Shown piece by piece: positions 1 to 10,029 of a stretch of DNA of 64,000 nt (the first letter of the stretch is position 1; each line of letters opens with the position of its first letter). The position numbers and the translations under genes are program-made. Location: NCBI GenBank assembly GCA_003132305.1, contig PKXJ01000032.1:185358-249357 (forward strand). Reading direction: 5' to 3'. Under the pieces are notes generated by a model. That model had not been told where the DNA came from. It saw only the letters and a program-made list of their open reading frames with translations, and made no database searches. This DNA comes from Acidimicrobiaceae bacterium (GTDB lineage Bacteria > Actinomycetota > Acidimicrobiia > Acidimicrobiales > RAAP-2).

Positions 1-197
1 GAACAGCCGTGGCCGGTCAGTTTGATGTCCACGAGGACGCCGTCTCGAACGTCGAGGTACACGACGACTTCGTCACCACACAGCGGGTTGAAGCCCTCGA
101 CCCGGTGCGCGGGGGGCGTCGCCAGTTCACCGCGATTGCGCGGCGAGCGGTAGTGATCGAGAATGATTTCGCGATAGAGGTCTTCTAAGTTCGACAC
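1..197 (-). CDS. sufU: SufU/IscU-like Fe-S cluster scaffold protein, partial (3' end beyond window)
   Basis: Reverse-complement translation VSNLEDLYREIILDHYRSPRNRGELATPPAHRVEGFNPLCGDEVVVYLDVRDGVLVDIKLTGHGC; typical SufU N-terminus with N-P-x-CGD; directly downstream of sufS. Confidence 0.9.
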   Translation of the reverse strand, partial: MSNLEDLYREIILDHYRSPRNRGELATPPAHRVEGFNPLCGDEVVVYLDVRDGVLVDIKLTGHGC

Positions 198-200
198 GAT

Positions 201-1432
201 CTAGCCAAACAGTTTAAGGGCGTGTTCGAGCGCCTCGAGGAGTACGTCGGTGTCCTTCGTCAGTGAGTAGGGACCGAAGGACGCGCGCGCTGTCGCGGCC
301 AGTTCAAAGCGGCGCATGAGGGGCTTCGCGCAGTGGTGTCCCGGTCGAACGCAGACGCCAAACTGGTCGAGGACTTGGGCGACGTCGTGGGGGTGCACGC
401 CCTCGACGTCGAGGCTGATCACGCCCCCGCGATCTGTCGTGTCGGGTGGCCCGATGACGCGCACGCGGCTATCGAACGTCAACTCCAAGCGCGTGAGCGC
501 GTCCTCGGTGAGGAAACGTTCGTGGGCGGCGACGTGGTCCATGCCGAGTCCTTCGAGGTACCGCACGGCGGCGTGGAGCCCGACCGCTTCAGCGATGGGT
601 GGCGTGCCGGCTTCAAAGCGCGCGACGCCCTTGGCGGGCGTGTAACCGTCGACTCTGACGTCGGCGATCATGCCGCCACCACCGAGAAAGGGCGGCATGG
701 TGTCGAGCACGCGCTCGCGCGTCCAGAGAACGCCAATGCCCGTGGGTCCGAGCATCTTGTGTCCCGAGAAGGCAACGAAGTCGACGTCGAGTTCGTCGAC
801 GTCGGTCGGACCGTGGGCGACCATCTGCGCGCCGTCGATGGCAATGAGCGCACCCACGTCGTGGGCGGCCCGCGCGAGATCTTTCACGGGAGGCTTCGTC
901 CCGAGCACGTTGGACATTCCCGTAACCGAAAGAAGTTTGACGCCCGTTAAGAGTTCGTCGAGGTTGGAAAGGTCGAGGCGAAAGTCGTCGCCGACGGGAA
1001 TGAAGCGAACCTCAATACCCGTGGACTCACGAAGTTGGAACCACGGCACGATGTTGGCGTGGTGTTCCATCTCGCTCAACAGGACCACGTCGCCGCTCGT
1101 GAGGTTGGCGGCGCCCCAACTCTTCGCCACGAGGTTGAGCGACTCGGTCGTGTTCTTGGTAAAGACCACTTCGTTCTCGCCGCCCGGCGCGTTAATGAAG
1201 CGCGCGACGGCGTTGCGAGAACCCTCGTAGGCCTCGGTGGCCTCATTCGCGGTCTGGTAAACGCCGCGGTGGACGTTGGCGTGTCGCAGGGCGTAGTACT
1301 GGCTCATGGCGTCAATGACCGCTCGCGGTTGCAGCGAACTCGCGCCCGAGTCGAGGTAGGTGATCGTTCGGCCGTTGACGACGCGCGTCAGCTGGGGAGT
1401 GTCCGCGCGAACTCGCTGGGCGCTAAAGCTGG

Positions 1433-1436
<4 letters not shown>
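201..1436 (-). CDS. sufS: Cysteine desulfurase SufS
   Basis: GTG start at 1436 (VTSFSAQRVRADTPQLTRVVNGRTITYLDSGASSLQP); PLP lysine motif FSGHKMLGPTGIGVLW; RPGHHCAKP. The longer ORF in the track has a non-homologous N-terminal extension antisense to sufC. Confidence 0.93.
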
Positions 1437-2191
<755 letters not shown>

Positions 2192-2232
2192 GCAGTGAGC
2201 CTACTGGTCAACGATGAATCGTTGACCAGCTC

Positions 2233-2850
2233 TCACCAGCCCCGCTGCACCCACTCATCGAGATGGGGACGTTCTTCGCCGATCGAGGACGACGCGCCGT
2301 GACCGGGCCAGATCGTTGTCTCGTCGTGGTAGACGCGAAAGATTCGCTCGTCGATCGACGAGATGATCGTCGCGAAGTCACCACCTTCAAAGGTGGTGTT
2401 ACCCGGGCCACCGGGAAACAACGTGTCGCCGGTGAACAGCAGCGGCGTGTCCTCGAGTGCGAAGCAGATGCTGCCCGGCGTGTGGCCCGGCGTGTGCACC
2501 GTTCGCAGTCGGAGGTCTCCCACCGAGTGGACCACGTCGTCCTGGAGGAGGTGATCGTAACTCGGAAGCATCGCCGCGTCCTCCGTGCGTACCCAGACGT
2601 CGATCCCCGCGTCGCGCACTTGGGTCACGGCGCCAATGTGATCCCAGTGGCCGTGCGTCTCGAGGACCGACGTCACGCCGAGGCGCGTCGCGACGCGCAG
2701 TAACCGGTCGTGCTCGTTGGCGGCGTCGAGCAGCGTCGCTTCGCCGGTCCGTCGGCACCGCACCACGTACACGTTGTTGTCGATCGGTCCCACCACGAAG
2801 CGGTGGACCTCAGCTAGAGCGTTTGACCAGACCAGTTCCACGTTGTCCAC
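2233..2850 (-). CDS. MBL-fold metallo-hydrolase (glyoxalase II-like)
   Basis: THGHWDHIGA (HxHxDH), HTPGHTPGS, FTGDTLF, WPGHG. Confidence 0.88.
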   Translation of the reverse strand: MDNVELVWSNALAEVHRFVVGPIDNNVYVVRCRRTGEATLLDAANEHDRLLRVATRLGVTSVLETHGHWDHIGAVTQVRDAGIDVWVRTEDAAMLPSYDHLLQDDVVHSVGDLRLRTVHTPGHTPGSICFALEDTPLLFTGDTLFPGGPGNTTFEGGDFATIISSIDERIFRVYHDETTIWPGHGASSSIGEERPHLDEWVQRGW

Positions 2851-2937
2851 GTCCCCAGAATGGCACGAAATACCGTGCCGCCGAGATTGACTAATCTCAA
2901 CCTTGGCGCCCTACGCGCAGAGAGGAAGAGGCTCGTA

Positions 2938-4053
2938 ATGAACTTTGGCTTTAGCGAAGAGCAGGAAGAACTTCGCAAAATGGTGCGCCGCTTCTTAGAA
3001 GAGAAGTCGCCCGAGAGCGAAGTTCGCCGTCTCATGGCTACGGCCGAGGGCTACGACCCGGCCGTCTGGGCGCAGATGGCGAACGAACTCGCCCTGCAGG
3101 GACTCGGCATTCCCGAAGAGTTCGGCGGCCAGGGCTTCGGCCCGGTCGAACTCTACGTTGTCTTTGAAGAGATGGGCGCGGCGTTACTCTGCTCGCCGTA
3201 CTTCTCGACCGTGGCGCTCGCCGCGAACGCCCTGCTCTTTGTGGGCAGCGACGAGGACAAGGCCGCGTTCCTACCCGGCATTGCTTCCGGTGAGACCATC
3301 GCGACCCTGGCCGTGACCGACGACGCCGGTCAGTGGGACTTCACGAAAACGTCCACCACAGCGACGCGATCGGGTGACAACTTCGTACTCAACGGCGTAC
3401 GGAGTTACGTCACCGACGGCTCCACGGCCACGCTGCTGCTCACTCCCGCGATGACCGACAAGGGACTTTCACTTTTCGCCGTTGACGGCGACGCGAAGGG
3501 CGTCACGCGCGAGTCTCTTTCGACCATGGACCAGACGCGTAAACAGAGTCGCCTTGAGTTCAAGGACGCCCCCGCCACGCTCGTTGGCGACGAGGGCGGC
3601 GCGCTTTGCGGGCTTGAAGAGACGCTGCAGGTCGCCGAGGCGGCTCTCGCCGCGGAGCAGGTCGGTGGCGCGCAGCGCGTCCTCGACGCATCGGTCGAGT
3701 ACGCCAAGAATCGCGTGCAGTTCGGTCGACCCATCGGGTCGTTCCAGGCCATCAAACACAAGTGCGCCGACATGTTACTCGACGTCGAGTCCGCCAAGTC
3801 CGCCGCCTACTACGCGGCGTGGGCCGCGCAAGAGCGCAACGACGAGTTGCCCATCGCGGCGAGTCTCGCCAAGTCGTTCTGTTCCGAGGCCTACTTCCAC
3901 TGCGCGGCGGAGAACATTCAGATTCACGGCGGCATCGGCTTCACCTGGGAACACCCGGCGCACCTCTACTTCAAGCGCGCCAAGAGTTCGGAACTGTTCT
4001 TAGGGGACCCGGCGTACCACCGCGAGCTCCTGGCGCAACGCCTAGGTATCTAG
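2938..4053 (+). CDS. Acyl-CoA dehydrogenase family protein
   Basis: MNFGFSEEQEELRKMVRRFLEEK; RVQFGRPIGSFQAIKHKCADM; IQIHGGIGFTWEHPAHLYFKRA. Purine-rich RBS before ATG 2938. Confidence 0.92.
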   Translation: MNFGFSEEQEELRKMVRRFLEEKSPESEVRRLMATAEGYDPAVWAQMANELALQGLGIPEEFGGQGFGPVELYVVFEEMGAALLCSPYFSTVALAANALLFVGSDEDKAAFLPGIASGETIATLAVTDDAGQWDFTKTSTTATRSGDNFVLNGVRSYVTDGSTATLLLTPAMTDKGLSLFAVDGDAKGVTRESLSTMDQTRKQSRLEFKDAPATLVGDEGGALCGLEETLQVAEAALAAEQVGGAQRVLDASVEYAKNRVQFGRPIGSFQAIKHKCADMLLDVESAKSAAYYAAWAAQERNDELPIAASLAKSFCSEAYFHCAAENIQIHGGIGFTWEHPAHLYFKRAKSSELFLGDPAYHRELLAQRLGI

Positions 4054-4059
4054 TCGCCA

Positions 4060-4806
4060 GTGCTCGCCCACGAGCAGCTCCAAAGCGGCGGGTCAATTCT
4101 CGACCTACGAATTTCTGACTCGGGCGCTCGTGCCGTCGATGGTCACGTGCTCGTTCTCGTGCACGGTCTGCCCCGCTTGGTCGGCATGGGACGTCAAGCG
4201 GCGGGCCTTTTACCGGAGTTGGCCGAGCACGTCGCGAACGAGTCGGGATGGTTGGTCGTGTCGGGAACCTTGTCGGGCGTCGGAGGAAGCACCGGCACCT
4301 TTTCGGCTTCCAAGTGGCGCGAGGACCTGTCGCACATCCTCAATCGCGTGGCCAAAGGTGACCGCCGGGTCTCCCTGGCGGGATTTGGCTTTGGCGGATC
4401 GCTCGCGTTGGCGGTCGCGGCGAACGACGATCGAGTTCGAGGCGTCGCCACCTTCGCCGCGCCCGCGCACCTGGGGCCGTGGAGCGGGTCCGCGAAGGAG
4501 CTTCACCGAGCGGTGCAGGTTGCCGGCGTCGTGGGCGACGAGCGAGAGCTTCTCGGACCCGAAGAGCTCTACCTCGATCTCCTGGCCATCGATCCGATGC
4601 ACGCGATCGCCGAGATACCACCTCGGCGGCTCCTCATTGGTCACGGCACCGACGACATCGAAGTGCCCGCTTCTGACGCGCGAGATCTCGTCGCCGCCGC
4701 CGAGGGCCGCGCCGAACTTCGCCTCATCCAAGGGGCGGGCCACCAGCTGCGCGCCGATCCACGGATGGTGGCGACGTTGTTAGGTTGGCTCGACCGGCAC
4801 CGCTGA
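4060..4806 (+). CDS. Alpha/beta hydrolase
   Basis: LVLVHGLPRLVG, LAGFGFGGSLAL nucleophile-elbow-like GxGxGG, LIGHGTDDIEVP, GAGHQLRADP. Confidence 0.75.
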   Translation: MLAHEQLQSGGSILDLRISDSGARAVDGHVLVLVHGLPRLVGMGRQAAGLLPELAEHVANESGWLVVSGTLSGVGGSTGTFSASKWREDLSHILNRVAKGDRRVSLAGFGFGGSLALAVAANDDRVRGVATFAAPAHLGPWSGSAKELHRAVQVAGVVGDERELLGPEELYLDLLAIDPMHAIAEIPPRRLLIGHGTDDIEVPASDARDLVAAAEGRAELRLIQGAGHQLRADPRMVATLLGWLDRHR

Positions 4807-5430
4807 GAGCGCTTCGTCGAGGGCCCGGCGAATCTCGCGGGCCTCGCTCTCGGGACTACTCGCCTCGGTGAGAGCGCGCACTACGACGAAGTGGCGAAGA
4901 CCGGCCGCGACGAGCGAGGCGACGTTGGTGGCGTTGACGCCGCCCGTCACGAAGACGGGACGAGCACTGCGGGCTTGGCTCGAAACGGCGTAGCGCACCC
5001 CGGTACCGGCGCGCCCAATCTTGGTGGGCGTCGGGACGATCGGACCCGCGCTGAAGTACGTCGCGTCTTCACCCAGCGCCTCGTCGAACTCTTCGCTCGA
5101 GTGCGTCGAGAGTCCGATAATTGCTGTTAGTCCCAGTAACTCACGACACCGTTCGACGCTCACGTCCTCTTGGCCCACGTGCACACCGTCGGCGCGGGCC
5201 TCGAGGGCGATCTCGGGTGAGTCGTTCAAAATAAAGGGAACGTTGAACTCTTGACAGATCGCGACCATGAGACGGGCCTGGTCGAGTTGAATCGCCCCGG
5301 GCAGGACCTTTTCTCTCAGTTGTACGACGTCGACGCCGCCACGAAGGACGGCCGGGAGAAAGGTGGCCATGTCGTCGCGAACGCCCACGCAGAGGTAGAG
5401 GCGGCGCATGGCAATGTCGAACACGTCGAC
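4780..5430 (-). CDS. thiE: Thiamine-phosphate synthase ThiE
   Basis: RLYLCVGVRDD, VQLREK, FILNDSPEIALEARADGVHVGQEDV, FVTGGVNATNVASLVAAG. Start taken as GTG near 5430 (alternative ATG at 5409). Confidence 0.88.
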   Translation of the reverse strand, partial: VDVFDIAMRRLYLCVGVRDDMATFLPAVLRGGVDVVQLREKVLPGAIQLDQARLMVAICQEFNVPFILNDSPEIALEARADGVHVGQEDVSVERCRELLGLTAIIGLSTHSSEEFDEALGEDATYFSAGPIVPTPTKIGRAGTGVRYAVSSQARSARPVFVTGGVNATNVASLVAAGLRHFVVVRALTEASSPESEAREIRRALDEALSAVPVEPT

Positions 5431-5491
5431 CACCTTAGAAGTTGGCGTACGGCGTTCCATCCCCGACAACACGGTGGGGCAGAATGGGGTC

Positions 5492-5950
5492 ATGCAGATT
5501 CCCGCCAAGGCCGATTACGCCATTCGTGCGCTCTTGACGTTGGCGGCGAGTGACGTCTCGGTGAGCGCCGATCACCTGGCGCACGAGCAAGAGCTACCCG
5601 CCAAGTTTCTCGGCGCGATTCTCTCCGATCTGCGCCGCGGGGGACTCGTGACCAGTCAGCGCGGACCCGAGGGTGGCTTCAAATTGGCCCGTGACCCCGA
5701 TCAGATAACGATCGCCGACATTTTGCGCGTGGTGAGTGGACCGATGGCGGGCGTGAGAGGCATGCGTCCCGAGACGCTCGTGTACGAGGGCGAGGCCACG
5801 CATCTACGTGACGTGTGGGTCGCCGTTCGCGGGACGCTCCGTGAAGTGCTCGAACACGTGACGCTCGGTCAAGTGCTGCGCGGCGATCTGCCCCCGGCCG
5901 TCAAGCGCTTCACCGATGACCCGGACGCCTGGATAACTCGGATCATATGA
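5492..5950 (+). CDS. Rrf2/BadM-family transcriptional regulator
   Basis: MQIPAKADYAIRALLTLA, AHEQELPAKFLGAILSDLRRGGLVTSQRGPEGGFKLARDPDQITIADILRVV. No Cys triad present. Confidence 0.9.
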   Translation: MQIPAKADYAIRALLTLAASDVSVSADHLAHEQELPAKFLGAILSDLRRGGLVTSQRGPEGGFKLARDPDQITIADILRVVSGPMAGVRGMRPETLVYEGEATHLRDVWVAVRGTLREVLEHVTLGQVLRGDLPPAVKRFTDDPDAWITRII

Positions 5951-6384
5951 TCCGCATCCACACCGACGGCGCCTGCCGTGGCAATCCCGGACCGGGGGGT
6001 TGGGCGTGGGCGAGTGGTCGCGAAGAGTTCGCGAGTGGTGCCGAACCCCACACCACTAATCAGCGCATGGAACTTCTCGCGGTCATTGAAGCACTCCGCG
6101 AGCACCCCGACGGGCCCCTGGAGATCGTGAGCGACTCGAACTACGTCGTGAAATGTTTTCACGACAAGTGGTACGTCGGCTGGCTGCGTCGGAACTGGAA
6201 GAACGCCAAGGGACAGAGTGTGGCGAACCGTGACCTCTGGGAGACGCTGATCCCACTGGTCCTCGAGAGCGGTCGCGACGTGTCGTTTTCGTGGGTGAAG
6301 GGACACTCGGGCGACCTCATGAACGACTTCGTGGACGAACTAGCGACCGCGGCCGCCGACACGCAGCGCGGCGGACACTCTTAA
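5947..6384 (+). CDS. rnhA: Ribonuclease HI
   Basis: IRIHTDGACRGNPGPGGWAW, NQRMELLAVIEAL, VSDSNYVVKC, SWVKGHSGDLMND. Confidence 0.93.
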   Translation: MIRIHTDGACRGNPGPGGWAWASGREEFASGAEPHTTNQRMELLAVIEALREHPDGPLEIVSDSNYVVKCFHDKWYVGWLRRNWKNAKGQSVANRDLWETLIPLVLESGRDVSFSWVKGHSGDLMNDFVDELATAAADTQRGGHS

Positions 6385-6449
6385 CTCGAGCGTGTTTTCC
6401 TTCGGCTTCGGGTGGCGCCACGGCGACGTTCACCGCTAGGGTTTTGCGC

Positions 6450-8465
6450 GTGAGCGATGGCCCTGACTTCCTTGTCTTTCCTAATCGCGAGCACGCGTGG
6501 ACGGACTTCGTGTCGCGACGTTTCGAGGACGCTTTGGCCCGGGCCCGCGACCTTGTCGATCGGATGAGGGACGGATCGTCGCGAGATTCCGCCACGGTGA
6601 TCGATCTATGGAACGGCGTCGAGGTCGCGCTGCGTGAAGGCGAATGGCTGGTCGCATTCCTCGCTGAGGTGCATCCGGAAAGGTCGGTGCGCACGCTCGC
6701 GGAAGAAGGATATCTGCGGGTGCAGAGCTACGCAAACGCGCTCAAGCAGGACGCCTCGCTTTACGGGGTCCTACTCGCCGCGCAGCAGGGGCTGGGCGAA
6801 GGGATGGCGTCCTCGCTCGACGTCGAAGGTGTGGAGGCACCTGACGCGCGACTACTGCGATTGACGCTGCGCGATTTTCGTCGCGCGGGCGTGGAACTTG
6901 ATGAGGTCACGCGCGAGCGCCTGAGTTGGCTGGTGGATCGAGAGACCGAGCTCGGACAGGACTTCTCACGCGTCATTCGCGAGGACGTGCGCTCCATCCA
7001 CGTGGCACCGAGCAGACTCGGTGGTCTGCCCACGGACTACGTCGCTGACCACGCGCCGGGACCGGATGGTCTCGTGGCGATCACCACCGATTACCCCGAC
7101 TACGTTCCCTTTAGCCAGTTCTGCGATGACGCCGACGCCCGTCGCGAACTGACGAGTGCCTTTTTGAATCGTGGTTGGCCCGAGAACGAAGCGACCCTGC
7201 GCGAGCTGCTGGCCGCGCGCAACGAACGGGCACGGCTTCTCGGCTACGCCGGTTGGCCTGACTACGCCGCCGAGGACAAGATGTTGAGTACCGGGAAGGG
7301 CGTGGCCGACTTCATTGACCGGGTCGCGGCGTTGGCGAGGGCAAGTGGCGAACGTGATCGCGACGAGTTGCTCGAGCGTCTTCGAAGGGATCGCCCTGAC
7401 GCGACGGGTATCGACAGCGCGGATCGGGGGTACTACAGCGAGTTGCTGCGCCGAGAGGTGTACGACGTCGACGCCCAGCTCGTTCGACAGTACTTCGACT
7501 TCGAGGCGGTACGGGCGGGCTTGCTTGACGTGACGGGTCGGCTCTTTGGGTTGCGCTACGAACCGGTCGTCTCGACGACCTGGCACGAGGATGTCGTGAC
7601 CTACGACGTGTATCGCCTCGCCGTGAAAACTGGGGGCGCCGACGAACTGGCGGGTCGAATTCACCTCGACCTCTTTCCTCGAGACGGAAAGTTCAAACAC
7701 GCAGCCCAGTTCCCGCTCGTCGTCGGCGTGAACGCGAGCCAGGGAGCCGTGGCGCGAGTCCTGCCCGAAGGGGCGCTCGCGTGCAACTTTTCTCGCGGTC
7801 TGATGGAGCACTCCGACGTGGTCACGTTGTTCCACGAGTTTGGTCACCTGATCCACGACGTTCTGGCAGGAAACCAGGATTTCGCACGGTTCTCCGGCGT
7901 GGCAACGGAGTGGGACTTCGTGGAGGCGCCGTCGCAGATGCTCGAGGAGTGGGCGTGGAGCTCGGACGTGCTGAGGTTGTTCGCGCTCAATGAGGACGGC
8001 CAGCCGATCCCGGTCGAGCTGGTGCGACGTCTCAACGCCGCCAAAGATTTCGGCAAGTCCGCCGACGTGTGTACACAGATGTTCTACGCCGCCGTTTCCT
8101 ACTACTTGCACGCGCGCGACACGGACGACATCACGACGACGGTACGCGAACTACGGGCCCGCTACGACGTCTTCGACGACATCGCCACTACCCACTTTCA
8201 TACGTCGTTCGGACATCTGGAGGGGTACTCCTCGGTCTACTACACGTACATGTGGAGTCTGGTGATCGCGAAGGACCTGTTCTCCTCCTTCGACCCGCTG
8301 AACCTGTTCGACACCGCGGTGTCTTATAGGTATCGTGATGACGTTCTCGCGCGAGGAGGCGTTCGAGACGCCGCCGACCTCGTCGCGGACTTTCTCGGGC
8401 GTCCCTACGACTTCTCAGCGTTCGCCGATTGGTTGAAGGTCGATTCGACGCCAATTTCGTCCTAG
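6450..8465 (+). CDS. M3-family oligoendopeptidase / Zn metallopeptidase
   Basis: HEFGH zinc motif in LFHEFGHLIHDVLAG; QMLEEWAW; C-terminal M3 family pattern. GTG start at 6450. Confidence 0.88.
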   Translation: MSDGPDFLVFPNREHAWTDFVSRRFEDALARARDLVDRMRDGSSRDSATVIDLWNGVEVALREGEWLVAFLAEVHPERSVRTLAEEGYLRVQSYANALKQDASLYGVLLAAQQGLGEGMASSLDVEGVEAPDARLLRLTLRDFRRAGVELDEVTRERLSWLVDRETELGQDFSRVIREDVRSIHVAPSRLGGLPTDYVADHAPGPDGLVAITTDYPDYVPFSQFCDDADARRELTSAFLNRGWPENEATLRELLAARNERARLLGYAGWPDYAAEDKMLSTGKGVADFIDRVAALARASGERDRDELLERLRRDRPDATGIDSADRGYYSELLRREVYDVDAQLVRQYFDFEAVRAGLLDVTGRLFGLRYEPVVSTTWHEDVVTYDVYRLAVKTGGADELAGRIHLDLFPRDGKFKHAAQFPLVVGVNASQGAVARVLPEGALACNFSRGLMEHSDVVTLFHEFGHLIHDVLAGNQDFARFSGVATEWDFVEAPSQMLEEWAWSSDVLRLFALNEDGQPIPVELVRRLNAAKDFGKSADVCTQMFYAAVSYYLHARDTDDITTTVRELRARYDVFDDIATTHFHTSFGHLEGYSSVYYTYMWSLVIAKDLFSSFDPLNLFDTAVSYRYRDDVLARGGVRDAADLVADFLGRPYDFSAFADWLKVDSTPISS

Positions 8466-8607
8466 TCGCGCGCAACGAGGCGCTTGACGTTTTGGCCCCT
8501 CCCGTCGACGCGCGACGAAGCCGACACTCGTAGTCGTCCTTGTGTGAGAAGAAGCAGAAAAACATTAGGATTTCCTTCTGGGGGATGGCGCCGTACTACC
8601 GAAGGGA

Positions 8608-10029
8608 ATGACCGTGGTTAACGAGGTCCAGCAGTTCGATGTCGTCGTCATCGGAGGAGGACCCGGTGGCTACGCCGCCGCCCTCTACGGCGCCGCGGCC
8701 GGTCTCAACGTCGCCATTGTCGAACGCGACAAGGTCGGCGGAACCTGTCTTCACCGTGGCTGCGTACCCGCGAAGGAGTTCTTGGAGACCGCGCACGTTC
8801 ATCGCACGGTCGAGCACTCGTCGGACTTTGGGATCAACGCGACGGGCGTGTCGGTGGATTTCGCGGTGAGCCAGGCGCGCAAGAACGAGATCGTGGAGCG
8901 TCTCTACAAGGGTCTCTCGGGTCTGTTGAAGGGGCGAAAGGTCACCATCTTTGCAGGGACCGGTCGACTCGAGAAGGACCTCAGCGTGAGCGTGCTCGAC
9001 GGCGCCGACGCCGGCGTGGTCGCCAAGGGCGCCGACGTGATCTTGGCCGCGGGCTCCGTGCCGCGCACGCTGCCCGGTTTTGACGTCGACGGAAAGATCG
9101 TCGTGACGTCGGACGAGTTTCTCGACCTCAACGTACTGCCCGAACGAGCGACCGTCATTGGCGGCGGCGCCATCGGCTGCGAGTTCGCTTCCCTGCTCTC
9201 GGACATGGGCTCTCAGGTGACGATTCTCGAATTTCTCCCGTCCATCTTGGCGGGTTGTGACACTGAAGTCGCGAGCGTCGTGCAGCGCTCCTTTAAGAAG
9301 CGCGGCATCGAGATCCGCGTGGGCGCGAAGATCACCGGGCATACTCCCAAGAAGGGTTCGACCACCATCGCCGTCGAAGGCGAAGAGAGCGTCGTCGCCG
9401 ATATGGTCGTCATGTCGGTGGGTCGTCGCCCGCGTACCGAGGGACTGTTGGCTGAGGGCACTGGTGTCGTGATCAACGAGCGGGGCTTCGTCGTGGCCGA
9501 CGGCTATCAGCGCACCGCGGCGCCGCACGTCTTTGCCGTGGGCGACGTCGTCGCCGACGCGCCCCAACTCGCGCACGTGGGCTTCGCCGAAGCCATCGTC
9601 GCGATCAAGACCATCCTCGGCGAGCCCGTCGTGCCCGTGGACTTCGACCGGGTGCCCTGGGCGATCTACTCGAACCCCGAAGTCGCCTTCTGTGGTCTCA
9701 CCGAAGCAGCCGCCAAGGAAAAGGGCTACGACGTCGTCGTGAAGAAGGACCCCTTTGGTGGTAACTCGCGCGCACAGATCATTGGCGACACCGAAGGCGT
9801 CGTCAAGATCATCGCGGAGAAGCGCGCGGACGGCACCGGTGGACAGATTCTTGGCGTGCACATGGCGGGCCCGTGGGTCACCGAACAGTTAGGCGCGGGA
9901 TACTTTGCCGTGAACTGGGAAGCGACCGCCGAAGAAGCGGCCGCGTTAATCCAGCCGCACCCTTCGCTCTCGGAGACCTTTGGCGAAACGCTCCTCGCGT
10001 TGGCCGGGCGTGGGTTGCACGTTGGCTGA
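8608..10029 (+). CDS. lpdA: Dihydrolipoyl dehydrogenase (E3)
   Basis: VIGGGPGGYAAALYGAAAGL; GGTCLHRGCVPAKEFLE redox motif; IGGGAIGCEFA; HPSLSETF. Confidence 0.95.
   Translation: MTVVNEVQQFDVVVIGGGPGGYAAALYGAAAGLNVAIVERDKVGGTCLHRGCVPAKEFLETAHVHRTVEHSSDFGINATGVSVDFAVSQARKNEIVERLYKGLSGLLKGRKVTIFAGTGRLEKDLSVSVLDGADAGVVAKGADVILAAGSVPRTLPGFDVDGKIVVTSDEFLDLNVLPERATVIGGGAIGCEFASLLSDMGSQVTILEFLPSILAGCDTEVASVVQRSFKKRGIEIRVGAKITGHTPKKGSTTIAVEGEESVVADMVVMSVGRRPRTEGLLAEGTGVVINERGFVVADGYQRTAAPHVFAVGDVVADAPQLAHVGFAEAIVAIKTILGEPVVPVDFDRVPWAIYSNPEVAFCGLTEAAAKEKGYDVVVKKDPFGGNSRAQIIGDTEGVVKIIAEKRADGTGGQILGVHMAGPWVTEQLGAGYFAVNWEATAEEAAALIQPHPSLSETFGETLLALAGRGLHVG

Noticed and set aside
5431-5491. Possible TPP riboswitch upstream of thiE
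   Set aside because: Only about 60 bp separates thiE from the divergent Rrf2 gene, too short for a THI element, and no CUGAGA-type core was seen.
6966-8111. 381-aa minus-strand ORF antisense to the M3 peptidase
   Set aside because: No conserved motif; the HEFGH peptidase is on the plus strand.
8596-9861. 421-aa minus-strand ORF antisense to lpdA
   Set aside because: No motifs, typical antisense composition (HDD/GRR runs); lpdA is unambiguous on the plus strand.
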